In this document: positions 8,026 through 18,427 of the stretch, in pieces
Layout: each line of letters begins with the position of its first letter
Position numbering within the stretch: position 1 is the first letter of the stretch
Assembly (NCBI RefSeq): GCF_963378085.1
Contig: NZ_OY726395.1
Span: 1,736,001 to 1,800,000 of the forward strand
Direction of reading: 5' to 3'
From: Mycolicibacterium sp. MU0050
GTDB lineage: Bacteria > Actinomycetota > Actinomycetes > Mycobacteriales > Mycobacteriaceae
DNA: 64,000 bases
Program-made: the position numbers and the translations under genes
Notes under the pieces: generated by a model
The model's database searches: none
The model's input: only the letters and a program-made list of their open reading frames with translations
Told to the model about the DNA's origin: nothing

Positions 8026-9702
8026 TCATGTCTTGGCCACCAGGGCGGCGATGATCTGCTTCTTGTCCACCTTTCCGACGGCGGTCTTCGGCAGCGACGG
8101 CATGGGCGCGAGCAGGTCCGGCTTGGTGTGCGCGGACACCCCCCGCTCGTCGAGGAACCCGTTCAGTTCGGCCAGGGTGATCGGGGCACCCTTGAAAACC
8201 ACGGCGGCGCAGATCTTTTCCCCGAGGTATTCGTCGGGCAGCGCCACGGCGGCCGCGGCGGCGACGGCCGGGTGGGTGTGCAGATGTTCCTCGAGGTCCG
8301 ACGCCGACACGGTTTCGCCACCGCGATGGATCACGTCCTTGATGCGGCCGGTGACCTCGACGTAGCCCGCGCGCGGCCCGTCGGTGAAGATCCGCACCCG
8401 GTCCCCGCTGCGGTAGAAGCCGTCGGGGCTGAAGGACCGCGCGTTGGCCTCGTCGGCGCGGTAGTAGCCGTTGAGGGTGTAGGGGCCGCGGACCAGCAGT
8501 TCGCCCTCCTCGCCGGGCGCCACCTCGACGCCGTCCTCGTCGACGACCTTCATCTCGTCGTGCGGCGACATGGGCCGGCCCTGGACGTTGTCGACCACCT
8601 CCACGGGGTCACCGGGGCGGGTGAAGTTCAACATGCCTTCGGCCATGCCGAAGATCTGCTGCATGCCCGGGGACAGGTTTTCCCGGATGAGCCGGGCCTC
8701 CTCGGGCATCATCCGCGACCCGCCCACCTGCACCACCCGCAGCGAGGTCGGCAGCACCGGTTCCCAGTCGCAGGCCTGCGCCCACAGTTTGGCCAGGGCG
8801 TTGACCAGCCCGGTGACGGTGACCTGGTGCTTGTCGATCAGCGCGAAGGCGGCCTCCGGGCTGGGGTCGTCGGTGAAAACCGTTGTGGCGCCCACGGTCA
8901 TCGACCCGAGCAGCCCGGGGCAGGCCAGCGGGAAGTTGTGCCCGGCCGGCAGTGCCACCAGGTAGACGTCGTCTCCGGTCATCCCGTAGGCCTGGGCGCA
9001 GGCCACCGCGTTGTAGCGGTAGTCGTTGTGGGTGCGGGGGATCAGTTTGGGCAAGCCGGTGGTGCCGCCGGACACCAGCAGCAGCGCCGGACCGTCGACG
9101 TCGACCGGGGCGCGCTCGGGGATGGGGCCCGCGTGGTCGGTGACGTCCGACCACGGACGGAAGTCACCGGGTTCGCCGTCGACGAAGATATGGGTCAGGC
9201 CGGGATGCTCGGCCACCAGCTCGGCGGCCATGCCGCGGAAGTCGAACCCGCCGGCCCGGTCCGGGATCACCATCCCGACCGCGCCGCTGACCTGGGCGAA
9301 GTGCCCCAGCTCGACGGTGCGGTGGCCGATCAGGCACATCACCGGGACGGCGCCGGCGCGCAGCAGCCCGAACAGCGCCACCGCGAACCGACACGAGTTG
9401 GGAAGCTGCAGCAGGACGCGGTCGCCGGCGGCGATGCCCCGGGCGGTCAGGCCGGCGCCCACGCGGTCGGCCAGCGCGTCCAGTTCGGCGAAGGTGTAGC
9501 TCTCGCGGGTGTCGGTGATGGCGGTCTTGTCCGGCCAGCGGGCCGCGGCCTCCCGCAGCAGGGAGTCGAGCGGCTGATCCGTCCAATAACCGGCCTGCCG
9601 GTAGATTTCCGCCCGGTCTTCCGGGAAGGGAACGAATCCCTTTGTGAGATCGTCGATTTCGGAATCGACGGCGTGCGCTGTGTCTGGAGTTCCTGTACTC
9701 AT
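8026..9702 (-). CDS. mbtA: Aryl-AMP ligase for mycobactin (salicyl/methylsalicyl-AMP ligase)
   Basis: Stand-alone adenylation enzyme (558 residues) that activates the aryl acid with ATP and loads it on the aryl carrier domain of MbtB. Motifs: LLLVSGGTTGLPK near 208 (phosphate loop), GMAEG in the middle, YRSGD and GRIKDVIHRGGE near the C-terminal hinge, and a C-terminal PKTAVGKVDKK with the catalytic lysine. In HNFPLAC, Asn256 and Cys261 match the salicylate-type pocket of the MbtA/YbtE class rather than the dihydroxybenzoate type (Ser). ATG at 9702; the Shine-Dalgarno is weak. It is transcribed divergently from mbtB across tandem IdeR-like boxes. With a methylsalicylate synthase next door, its real substrate may be 6-methylsalicylate; this is inferred. 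Confidence 0.95.
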   Translation of the reverse strand: MSTGTPDTAHAVDSEIDDLTKGFVPFPEDRAEIYRQAGYWTDQPLDSLLREAAARWPDKTAITDTRESYTFAELDALADRVGAGLTARGIAAGDRVLLQLPNSCRFAVALFGLLRAGAVPVMCLIGHRTVELGHFAQVSGAVGMVIPDRAGGFDFRGMAAELVAEHPGLTHIFVDGEPGDFRPWSDVTDHAGPIPERAPVDVDGPALLLVSGGTTGLPKLIPRTHNDYRYNAVACAQAYGMTGDDVYLVALPAGHNFPLACPGLLGSMTVGATTVFTDDPSPEAAFALIDKHQVTVTGLVNALAKLWAQACDWEPVLPTSLRVVQVGGSRMMPEEARLIRENLSPGMQQIFGMAEGMLNFTRPGDPVEVVDNVQGRPMSPHDEMKVVDEDGVEVAPGEEGELLVRGPYTLNGYYRADEANARSFSPDGFYRSGDRVRIFTDGPRAGYVEVTGRIKDVIHRGGETVSASDLEEHLHTHPAVAAAAAVALPDEYLGEKICAAVVFKGAPITLAELNGFLDERGVSAHTKPDLLAPMPSLPKTAVGKVDKKQIIAALVAKT

Positions 9703-9743
9703 CCCGTACCGATACCGCCCTTCCGGGTAGGTGTGTCGGGACG

Positions 9744-9749
9744 ATCATA
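9744..9749 (-). promoter_or_regulatory. Probable mbtA -10 element
   Basis: TATGAT on the minus strand, about 40 bases before the mbtA start and immediately next to the first IdeR-like box. IdeR bound there would cover the core promoter. No convincing -35 is visible, which is common in mycobacteria. Confidence 0.45.
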
Positions 9750-9750
9750 T

Positions 9751-9769
9751 ATAGGGTAGCCTCCTCAAA
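9751..9769. promoter_or_regulatory. IdeR-like iron box 1 (mbtA/mbtB intergenic)
   Basis: ATAGGGTAGCCTCCTCAAA agrees with the 19-bp IdeR consensus (TTAGGTTAGSCTAACCTAA) at about 13 of 19 positions by eye. Its centre is 20 bp from the second box, the spacing expected for neighbouring IdeR dimers. It would repress both divergent transcripts when iron is plentiful. Confidence 0.6.
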
Positions 9770-9770
9770 G

Positions 9771-9789
9771 TTAGGGCAGCCTTTACTAA
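9771..9789. promoter_or_regulatory. IdeR-like iron box 2 (mbtA/mbtB intergenic)
   Basis: TTAGGGCAGCCTTTACTAA matches the 19-bp IdeR consensus at about 14 of 19 positions, including both outer half-site ends (TTAGG and CTAA). It ends 20 bases before the mbtB GTG start, so it overlaps the mbtB transcription start region. Confidence 0.75.
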
Positions 9790-9808
9790 AACTTTGGGAG
9801 GGTCGAAA

Positions 9809-12800
9809 GTGGGTCGCGCCGCGACGAGTTCCCAGACCGTACACCAGCAGGTCGCCGACCTGCTCGGCGTCCTTCCCGACGACCTGGATCCCGAAGCCGA
9901 CCTCATCGCGTCTGGGCTCGATTCCATCCGGATGATGTCCCTGTCGGGCCGCTGGCGAAGACAGGGTCTGGACATCGGGTTCGCCACACTGGCCGAGACC
10001 CCGACTGTGGCCGCGTGGACCCGACTGGTCGAGGAACTCACGGCCGACGCCGTCGCGGTCGAGGAGCCGGCCGGGCAACCGGACGAGCCCGACGACTCCG
10101 AACCGTTCCCGCTGGCGCCCATGCAGCACGCGCTGTGGCTGGGCCGCAACACCGAACAGGCGCTCGGCGGCGTCGCCCCGCACCTGTACGTCGAGTTCGA
10201 CGGTGAGGGGGTCGACCCGAGGCAGCTGCGCGTCGCCGCGGCCGCCCTGGCCCGCCGCCACCCCATGCTGCGGGTGGACATCCTGCCCGACGGCAACCAG
10301 CGCATCAGCGATCGCACCCTGCCGGTCACCGTGCACGACCTGCGCGACCTCGACGCCGAGGCGGCCCAGGTGCGCCTCGAGGAGATCCGCGACGCCAAGT
10401 CACACCAGATCCTGCACGGCGAGGTGCTGGAGATCTCGCTGACGCTGCTGGCCGACGGCCGCACCCGGCTGCACGTCGACATGGACATGTCGGCCGCCGA
10501 CGCCGTCAGCTACCGCAACTTCATGGCCGACCTGGCGGCCTTCTACCGCGGCGAGGACCTGCCCGAACTGGGCTACACCTACCGGCGCTACCGCTCCGCG
10601 CTGACGGCGTCGACCGCGGTGTCCGAGGAGGACCGGCGGTGGTGGGCCGAGCGGGTCCCGCAGCTGCCCGAGCCGCCGTCGCCGCCGTTGGTCCCGCTCG
10701 CCGAACAGGCCGACCCGCGGCGCAACACCCGCCGCTGGCACTTCTTCGACGCCGAGATCCGCGACGCGTTGTTCGAGTCCGCGCACAAGCGCGGCATCAC
10801 CCCGGCGATGGCCATCGCCGCGTCCTACGCCGGGACGCTGGCCCGCTGGTCCACCAACTCGCGCTTCCTGCTGAATCTGCCGATGTTCGGGCGGGAGCCG
10901 TTCCACCCCGACGTCGACAAACTGGTCGGCGACTTCAGCTCGTCGCTGATGCTCGACGTCGACCTCACCGGAGCTGACTCCGCCGCCAAACGTGCCCGCG
11001 CGGTCCAGGATTCGCTGCACACCACGGTCCGGCACAGCAGCTATTCGGGGTTGTCGGTGCTGCGGGACCTCACCCGGCATCGCGGCGTACCGACGCTGGC
11101 CCCGTTCGTGTTCACCAGCGCCCTGGGACTCGGCGACCTGTTCGCCGGGGACGTCACCGAGCAGTTCGGCAAGTGCGTCTGGCACATCTCGCAGGGCCCG
11201 CAGGTCCTGCTGGACGCCCAGGCCACCCCGTTCGACGGCGGCCTGCTGATCAACTGGGACGTCCGCGAGGACGCATTCCGGCCCGGCGTGGCCGACGCGA
11301 TGTTCGCCCACCACGTCGAGGAACTGATCCGGCTCGCCGGCGACGACGCGGCCTGGGAGGCGCTGGACACCTCGGCGGTGCCCCAGGCCCAGCGCGAGGT
11401 TCGGGCCGCGCACAATGCGGTGAGGGCCGCATTGAGCGGAGATGCGTTGCACGACGGGTTCTTCCGGGCTGCCGCGGCGACCCCGGAGGCGCCGGCGGTG
11501 ATCAGCAGCCTGGGTGATTTGACCTACGCGCAGCTGCGCGAGCAGGCCCTCGCGGTGGCGGCCACCCTGCGGCAGCGCGGCGTCGGCGCCGGCGATGCGG
11601 TGGCTGTGATGGGCCCGAAGAACGCCGAGCAGATCCCCGCGCTGCTGGGCATCCACGCCGCCGGTGCGGTCTACCTGCCGATCGGCGTCGACCAGCCCGA
11701 GGACCGGGCCATCCGGATCCTGCAGAGCTCGGACGTGCACTCGGTGCTGTGGTGCGGCGCGGCCACCGCGCAGACCGCGGCGCTGCCGGTGCCGGCCCTC
11801 ACGGTGGCCGAGGCCATCGCGGCGGGCCGTGCGGCGGCCGCCTGCACCGAACCGGCGACGGCGGGCCCCGAGGACATCGCCTACGTGCTGTTCACCTCCG
11901 GTTCCACCGGGGAGCCCAAGGGCGTCGAGGTCAGCCACGGCGCCTCGATGAACACCCTCGAATTCATCAACCGCCACTTCGAGATCGGGCCGGCCGACCG
12001 TTGCCTGGCGCTGTCCACCCTGGAATGCGACATCTCGGTGCTCGACATCTTCGGCATGCTGCGGGCCGGCGGATCGATCGTCGTGGTCGACGAGGCGGAC
12101 CGCCGCAACCCCGACGCCTGGGTTGCGCTGATCGCCGAGCATCAGGTCACAGTGTTGCACTGGCTGCCCGGCTGGCTGGAGATGCTGGTCGCGGTCGGCT
12201 CGGACAAGATCTCCTCGGTGCGGGTGGTGCCCACCGGCGGCGACTGGGTGCGCACGGAGATGGTGCGCGCGTTGCGGGCCCAGGCGCCCGGCGTGCGGAT
12301 CGCCGGTCTGGGCGGTGCCACCGAGACGGCCACTCACAACACCATCTGCGAACCCACCGCGCTGCCCGCCCACTGGGCCGCGGTCCCGTTGGGCACGCCG
12401 CTGCCCAACAACAGGTGCCGGGTCGTGGCCGCCGACGGCTTCGACTGCCCGGACTGGGTTCCCGGCGAGTTCTGGGTCGGTGGCCGTGGCATCGCCCGCG
12501 GTTACCGCGGACGGCCGGACCTGACCGAGGAGCGGTTCGTCGAGTACGACGGCACCACCTGGTACCGCACCGGGGACCTGGCGCGGTACCTGCCCGACGG
12601 CACGTTGGAGTTCGTCGGCCGCGCCGACCACCGCGTCAAGATCAGCGGTTACCGCGTCGAACTCGGTGAGGTCGAGGGCGCGCTGAACCGACTCGACGCC
12701 GTCGACGGAGCGGTGGCCGCGGTGGTGCCGGTGGCCGGCGATCACCGACGCCAACAGCTGGCCGCGCTGGTCAAGGTGACGGACCCGGCGCTGACTGTCC

Positions 12801-13312
12801 CCGCCATCACCGAAGCCCTGGCGGGATTCGTTCCGCCGCACATGGTTCCGGACCTCATCGAGGTGGTGGACAGCATTCCCTACACCGTCGGCGGCAAGAT
12901 CGACCGGCGCGCCGCCGCCGAGCGGCTCGCCGGCCTGGCCGAGCAGCGGGGCGCCCCGACCGGCCCGAGCCACCGGGCCCCGAGCACCCCGCTGGAGCGC
13001 GCGCTGGCTGACATCACGGCGAGCCTGCTGGGTCTCGATTCGCTCGGCGCCGACGACGATTTCTTCGCCATGGGCGGTGATTCGGTGCTGGCCACCCAGC
13101 TGGTCGGCCGGATCCGCGCCTGGCTGGACACGCGTGACGTGATGGTCGCCGACGTCTTCGCGGCCCGCACGGTCGCGGAGTTGGCGGCGCTGCTGCAACG
13201 CCGCGAACCGGGCAGCGACCGGCTGGAGCAGGTCGCCGAGGTGTATCTGGAAGTGGCGGACATGGAGAGCTCGGAGGTCGCCTCCGCGCTCGACTCGGCG
13301 GGAGCAAAGTGA
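9809..13312 (+). CDS. mbtB: Mycobactin NRPS MbtB, phenyloxazoline synthetase (ArCP-Cy-A-PCP)
   Basis: First NRPS of mycobactin: accepts the aryl acid from MbtA, activates Ser/Thr, condenses and cyclises to the hydroxyphenyl-oxazoline. Domains in 1,167 residues: aryl carrier 5-75 (GLDSIRM, Ser39), cyclisation domain about 95-500 (DMSAADAVS near 226, the DxxxxDxxS that replaces HHxxxDG), adenylation about 530-1010 (LFTSGSTGEPKG near 692, YRTGDLARY, GRADHRVKISGYR), PCP about 1060-1130 (MGGDSVLAT). GTG 9809 follows GGGAGGG by seven bases; a TTG 15 bases upstream is less likely. The thioesterase found at the C-terminus of MbtB in M. tuberculosis is here a separate overlapping gene. Confidence 0.95.
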   Translation: MGRAATSSQTVHQQVADLLGVLPDDLDPEADLIASGLDSIRMMSLSGRWRRQGLDIGFATLAETPTVAAWTRLVEELTADAVAVEEPAGQPDEPDDSEPFPLAPMQHALWLGRNTEQALGGVAPHLYVEFDGEGVDPRQLRVAAAALARRHPMLRVDILPDGNQRISDRTLPVTVHDLRDLDAEAAQVRLEEIRDAKSHQILHGEVLEISLTLLADGRTRLHVDMDMSAADAVSYRNFMADLAAFYRGEDLPELGYTYRRYRSALTASTAVSEEDRRWWAERVPQLPEPPSPPLVPLAEQADPRRNTRRWHFFDAEIRDALFESAHKRGITPAMAIAASYAGTLARWSTNSRFLLNLPMFGREPFHPDVDKLVGDFSSSLMLDVDLTGADSAAKRARAVQDSLHTTVRHSSYSGLSVLRDLTRHRGVPTLAPFVFTSALGLGDLFAGDVTEQFGKCVWHISQGPQVLLDAQATPFDGGLLINWDVREDAFRPGVADAMFAHHVEELIRLAGDDAAWEALDTSAVPQAQREVRAAHNAVRAALSGDALHDGFFRAAAATPEAPAVISSLGDLTYAQLREQALAVAATLRQRGVGAGDAVAVMGPKNAEQIPALLGIHAAGAVYLPIGVDQPEDRAIRILQSSDVHSVLWCGAATAQTAALPVPALTVAEAIAAGRAAAACTEPATAGPEDIAYVLFTSGSTGEPKGVEVSHGASMNTLEFINRHFEIGPADRCLALSTLECDISVLDIFGMLRAGGSIVVVDEADRRNPDAWVALIAEHQVTVLHWLPGWLEMLVAVGSDKISSVRVVPTGGDWVRTEMVRALRAQAPGVRIAGLGGATETATHNTICEPTALPAHWAAVPLGTPLPNNRCRVVAADGFDCPDWVPGEFWVGGRGIARGYRGRPDLTEERFVEYDGTTWYRTGDLARYLPDGTLEFVGRADHRVKISGYRVELGEVEGALNRLDAVDGAVAAVVPVAGDHRRQQLAALVKVTDPALTVPAITEALAGFVPPHMVPDLIEVVDSIPYTVGGKIDRRAAAERLAGLAEQRGAPTGPSHRAPSTPLERALADITASLLGLDSLGADDDFFAMGGDSVLATQLVGRIRAWLDTRDVMVADVFAARTVAELAALLQRREPGSDRLEQVAEVYLEVADMESSEVASALDSAGAK

Positions 13313-14048
13313 GCACGCAGTCCGAGGTCGAATTCCAACCCTGGGTCAAAAGCTTCGACGCCACCGGCGCGACGGACGCCGTCGTGATCTTCCCGCACGC
13401 CGGCGGGGCCGCGGCGGCCTACCGGACGCTGGCCAAGACGTTGTCGGAGCGCGGTGTCACGGCGTTCATCGTGCAATACCCGCAGCGGGCCGACCGGCTG
13501 GCGCATCCGGCCGTCGACAGCATCGACGCGTTGGCCCGCCAGCTGTTCGACGCCGGTGACTGGGGACGGGTGGGCGCCCTGAGCCTGTTCGGCCACTGCA
13601 TGGGTGCGGTGGTGGCGTTCGAGTTCGCCCGCCTGGCCGAGGAGCGGGGCGTCGCGGTGCGCCGCCTGTGGGCGTCGGCGGGCCAGGCTCCGGCCACCGT
13701 CCCCGAGGTGTTGCCGCTGCCCAGCACGGACGCCGACGTGATGGCCGACATGGTCGACCTCGGCGGCACCGACCCGCGCCTGCTCGAGGACGAGGACTTC
13801 GCGGAACTGCTGATGATGGCCGTCAAATCCGACTACCGAGCGCTCAGCGGTTACACCTGCGTGCCGGGCGCGCGCATCCGCGCGGACATCCACGCCATCG
13901 GCGGCACCCGCGACCACCGGATCCGGCCGCACTGGCTCGAGAACTGGGCCTCGCACACCACCGGCCGGTTCACGCTCTCCCACTTCGACGGTGGCCACTT
14001 CTACCTCAACGACCACCTCGACGCAGTGACGGAGCTGGTGATCCGCAG

Positions 14049-14052
<4 letters not shown>
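13309..14052 (+). CDS. mbtT: Mycobactin thioesterase, split from MbtB, with Cys in the nucleophile position
   Basis: 247-residue alpha/beta-hydrolase thioesterase of the type II/RifR kind, with IFPHAGG near 27, the nucleophile elbow GHCMG at 95-99, Asp202 and His230 (FDGGHFYL). The elbow normally holds serine; the codon at 13597-13599 is TGC, so Cys97 replaces it, and a thiol nucleophile is plausible. The start GTG overlaps the mbtB stop (GTGA) and the stop overlaps mbtC (ATGA), so translation is coupled. Together MbtB and this protein total 1,414 residues, the size I recall for the single MbtB of M. tuberculosis. Likely roles are editing stalled thioesters or release. The symbol follows usage in some mycobacterial annotations. 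Confidence 0.85.
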
Positions 14053-15394
<1,342 letters not shown>

Positions 15395-15398
<4 letters not shown>

Positions 15399-18300
15399 CG
15401 CGGGTCCCCGGCTGGGCCGACGGCCGCGTCCCGGTGCTGCTGAGCGCGCACGCGCCGGATTTGATCGCCGCCGACGCCGAGGCGATCACCCGGTATCTGG
15501 CCCGCGACACCGCTTCGCCGATCTCCGCCGCCGAGGTCGCCGCGCAGTTGCTGCGCACCCGGCGGGTCCGGCGGCATCGCACCCTGGTCCGCGCCGCCGA
15601 CGTCGACGAACTGCGCACCGCCCTGGCCGCGGTCGCGCGCGACGAACCGCATCCGTTGGTGAGCACCGCCGCAGCGGCGACCGCACCGCGCATCGCGTTC
15701 GTGCTTCCCGGCCAGGGCGGTCAACACCCGGGCATGGGCACCGACGCCCACCGCCTGCTGCCGGCCTACCGGGACGCGGTGGAAACGTGCTGCGCCGAGT
15801 TCTCGGCCGCCGGCTGGGCGCCCCCGCTGCGCTACCTGACCGAGGCCGACGACCCGGAGTCGTTCGCCGAGATCGAGATCCAGGGGGCGCAGTTCACCCA
15901 CGCGGTCGCCTTGGCTGCGGTGTGGCGCCAACACGGCATCGTCGCGGACCTCACCGTGGGCCACAGCCTCGGGGAGATCGCCGCCGCCTACCTCGCCGGC
16001 GTGATCGACCTGCCGGCGGCGGTCGGTGTGGTTGCCGCGCGGGCGGGCGTCGTCGCCGAGTTGGACGGGGACTACGCCGTCGCGGCGCTGGGCATCACGC
16101 CGGACGCGGCCCGCGAACTGATCGCGGCAACCCAAGGCTGGCTGGAACTCTCGGTGATCAACGCCAGCAGCGCCGTCGCGGTGTCGGGGGAGGCGCAGGC
16201 CGTGTCGGCCGCGGTGGCCCGGGTCCGCGAGCGGGGCCAACTGGGCCGTGAGATCACGGTCAACTTCCCGGTGCACACCAGCGTGCTGGAACCGCTGCGG
16301 GACTGGGTGCAGGGCCAACTGCCCACCCCCGACCGCGGCGGCCGGTTCACCGAGAGTCCGGTCCAGTTCATCGGCGGCACCACCGGGGCCGTGGTCGACC
16401 CGTCGACCTCGTTCGTCGACTACTGGTACGACAATCTGCGCAACACGGTGCGCTTCGACAACGCGGTGCAGGCCGCGATCGACTGCGGTGCAACGGTATT
16501 CATCGAACTGTCCGGGCATCCGGCGCTGCTGCACGCCGTCGCCGAACGGGCGGGGGATTCGGCCGTGCTGGTGGGCACCGGACACCGTGACGTGCCCCTG
16601 ACCGAACAGTTCAGCGCGAACCTGGCCGCCGTCGCGATCGCCGACCCGACCTACCGGTGGCGCGAACTCGCCGGCGTCGAGGCGGGCGCGCACCGCCCGC
16701 TGCCGCATTTCCCCAACGCGCCGATGCGCGCCACCGCGCTGTGGGCGCGCCGGGAGCCCCTGGAACCCGTTGCGGCGTTGACGGTCTCGGCCGAGACCTG
16801 GCAACCCGTCCGCGAACCCGCCGAGCGGCCCGCGACAGTGCCCGAGCGGAGGTTGGCGGTGCTGCCGTTGGGCGCGGAATCGACGCTCGGCGCGGCATTG
16901 CGTTCGGGCCTGGCCGCCCATCCGGGGGCCACCTCGGCGGATCCGGCCGACGCCGAGGTGCTGGTGCTCGTCGCCCCCGAGCCGGCCGAGCCGGACGCGG
17001 TGAGCGCGGCCGCGCAGCTGACCGCCCTGGTCGAAGCGGGCGGGTTGAACCTGCGCGCGCAACTGGGCCCGGCGTGCCGGGAGGTATGGCTGATCACCGC
17101 GGGCGCCGAGCAACTCGACGCCACCGATCCGGTGCCGGCGCCGTTGGCCGCGGCGCTGGCGGCCGCCTTCCGCAGCATCGGCCTCGAACACCCCGACCAC
17201 GGCTTCGGCCTCCTCGACGTCGCGGGCGCGCCGGCGGAACTCGCGGCGATGGCCGGCGCCGCGCTGGATGCCGTCCTGGCCGGGCCGGATTCGTACGCGC
17301 TGCGGCTGCGCGCCGGACATCCGCTGCGCTACCGGCGGGTGCTCGACCTGTTCGGCGGGTCGGCGGTGCACGCCCCGGATCTGCCGATGGACACCGGCCT
17401 GCTCGACGACGTCGTGATCACCGGCGCCGCGGGTGCCATCGGGGCGCACTACGCCCGCGGGCTGGCCGAACGCGGCGCCCGTCGCATCGTCATGCTGAGC
17501 CGGCGCGGCGCCGACCCGGCCCTGGCGGGCGAGCTGTCCCGGCGCTACGGCACCGAGGTGGTCTCGGCGGCCTGCGATCTGACCGATGCCGCGCAGGTTG
17601 CCGCCGCGGCCGCCGAGTTCGGAGCCGATGGCGCCACCCTGGTCGTCCACGCCGCCGGGACGGCCACCTTCGGCCCCGCCGCGCACCTGGACGCGGCGGC
17701 CTTCACCCACACGCTCGGCGCCAAGGTGGGCGGCCTGGTGCGGCTGATCGACCATTGGCCGCTGCGGGCCGACTGCCGAATGGTGTTGTGTTCGTCGATG
17801 TCCGCGGTGTGGGGCGGTCAGGGACACGCGGCCTACTCGGCGGCCAACCGGCTGCTCGATGTGCTGGCCGCGCAGCTGCGCGCCGCGGGCCGCCGCGCCA
17901 CCTCGGTGCGCTGGGGATTGTGGCAGACGGGCACCGAGGCCGGGGCCGGCATCGTCGACGACGTCGAGATCGCCCAGATCGAGCGGTCCGGGCTGCGGCA
18001 GATGGATCCCGAGCTCGCCGTGGCGGCCGGCCTGCGCGATTACGCCGTCGACCCGATGGTGCTGGCCGCCGACCCCGACCGGCTGCGCATCTTCCTCGGC
18101 GGGGCATCCGAGGCACCCGGCGAAACACCCGCGGCCGCCGCCGATGCGAGCGAGGGCGAGGGCGCGGACACCGCGCAGGTGGTGCGCGCGCACCTGGCGG
18201 CCGTGCTGAGCGCGGCGCAACCCGACGACGTGGACCTGTCCGCCTCGCTGTTCGACCTCGGTGTCGACTCGCTGCTGGCGCTCGACCTGCGCAAGCGGCT

Positions 18301-18406
18301 CAAGCGCAGCATCGGGCACACCGTCCCGCTGGCCCGCCTGCTGGGCGGAATCACCGGCACCGAACTCGTTTCCGACCTCGACGCCGCGTCGAGCACCACC
18401 GAATGA
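15395..18406 (+). CDS. mbtD: Mycobactin PKS subunit MbtD (AT-KR-ACP)
   Basis: 1,003 residues. Acyltransferase about 105-410 (LPGQGGQ near 109, GHSLGE near 190), a linker rich in Ala/Glu, ketoreductase about 665-860 (ITGAAGAIGAHYA; catalytic Tyr in AAYSAAN near 811; SSMSAVWG) and acyl carrier about 925-985 (LGVDSLLAL, Ser near 957). There is no ketosynthase, which MbtC supplies. Retention of KR fits reduction to a 3-hydroxy acid. Translation is coupled to mbtC by ATGA; a 21-bp gap to mbtE is the largest within this operon, though still small. Confidence 0.95.
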
Positions 18407-18427
18407 ACTACAGAAAGCGATCTCAGC

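Noticed and set aside
9794..9808. TTG start for mbtB at 9794
   Set aside because: GTG 9809 is preceded by GGGAGGG at ideal spacing; the TTG would place the start over this sequence and the IdeR box edge.
10400..13198. A 932-codon minus-strand frame antisense to mbtB
   Set aside because: Shadow frame; the plus strand carries intact ArCP-Cy-A-PCP motifs.
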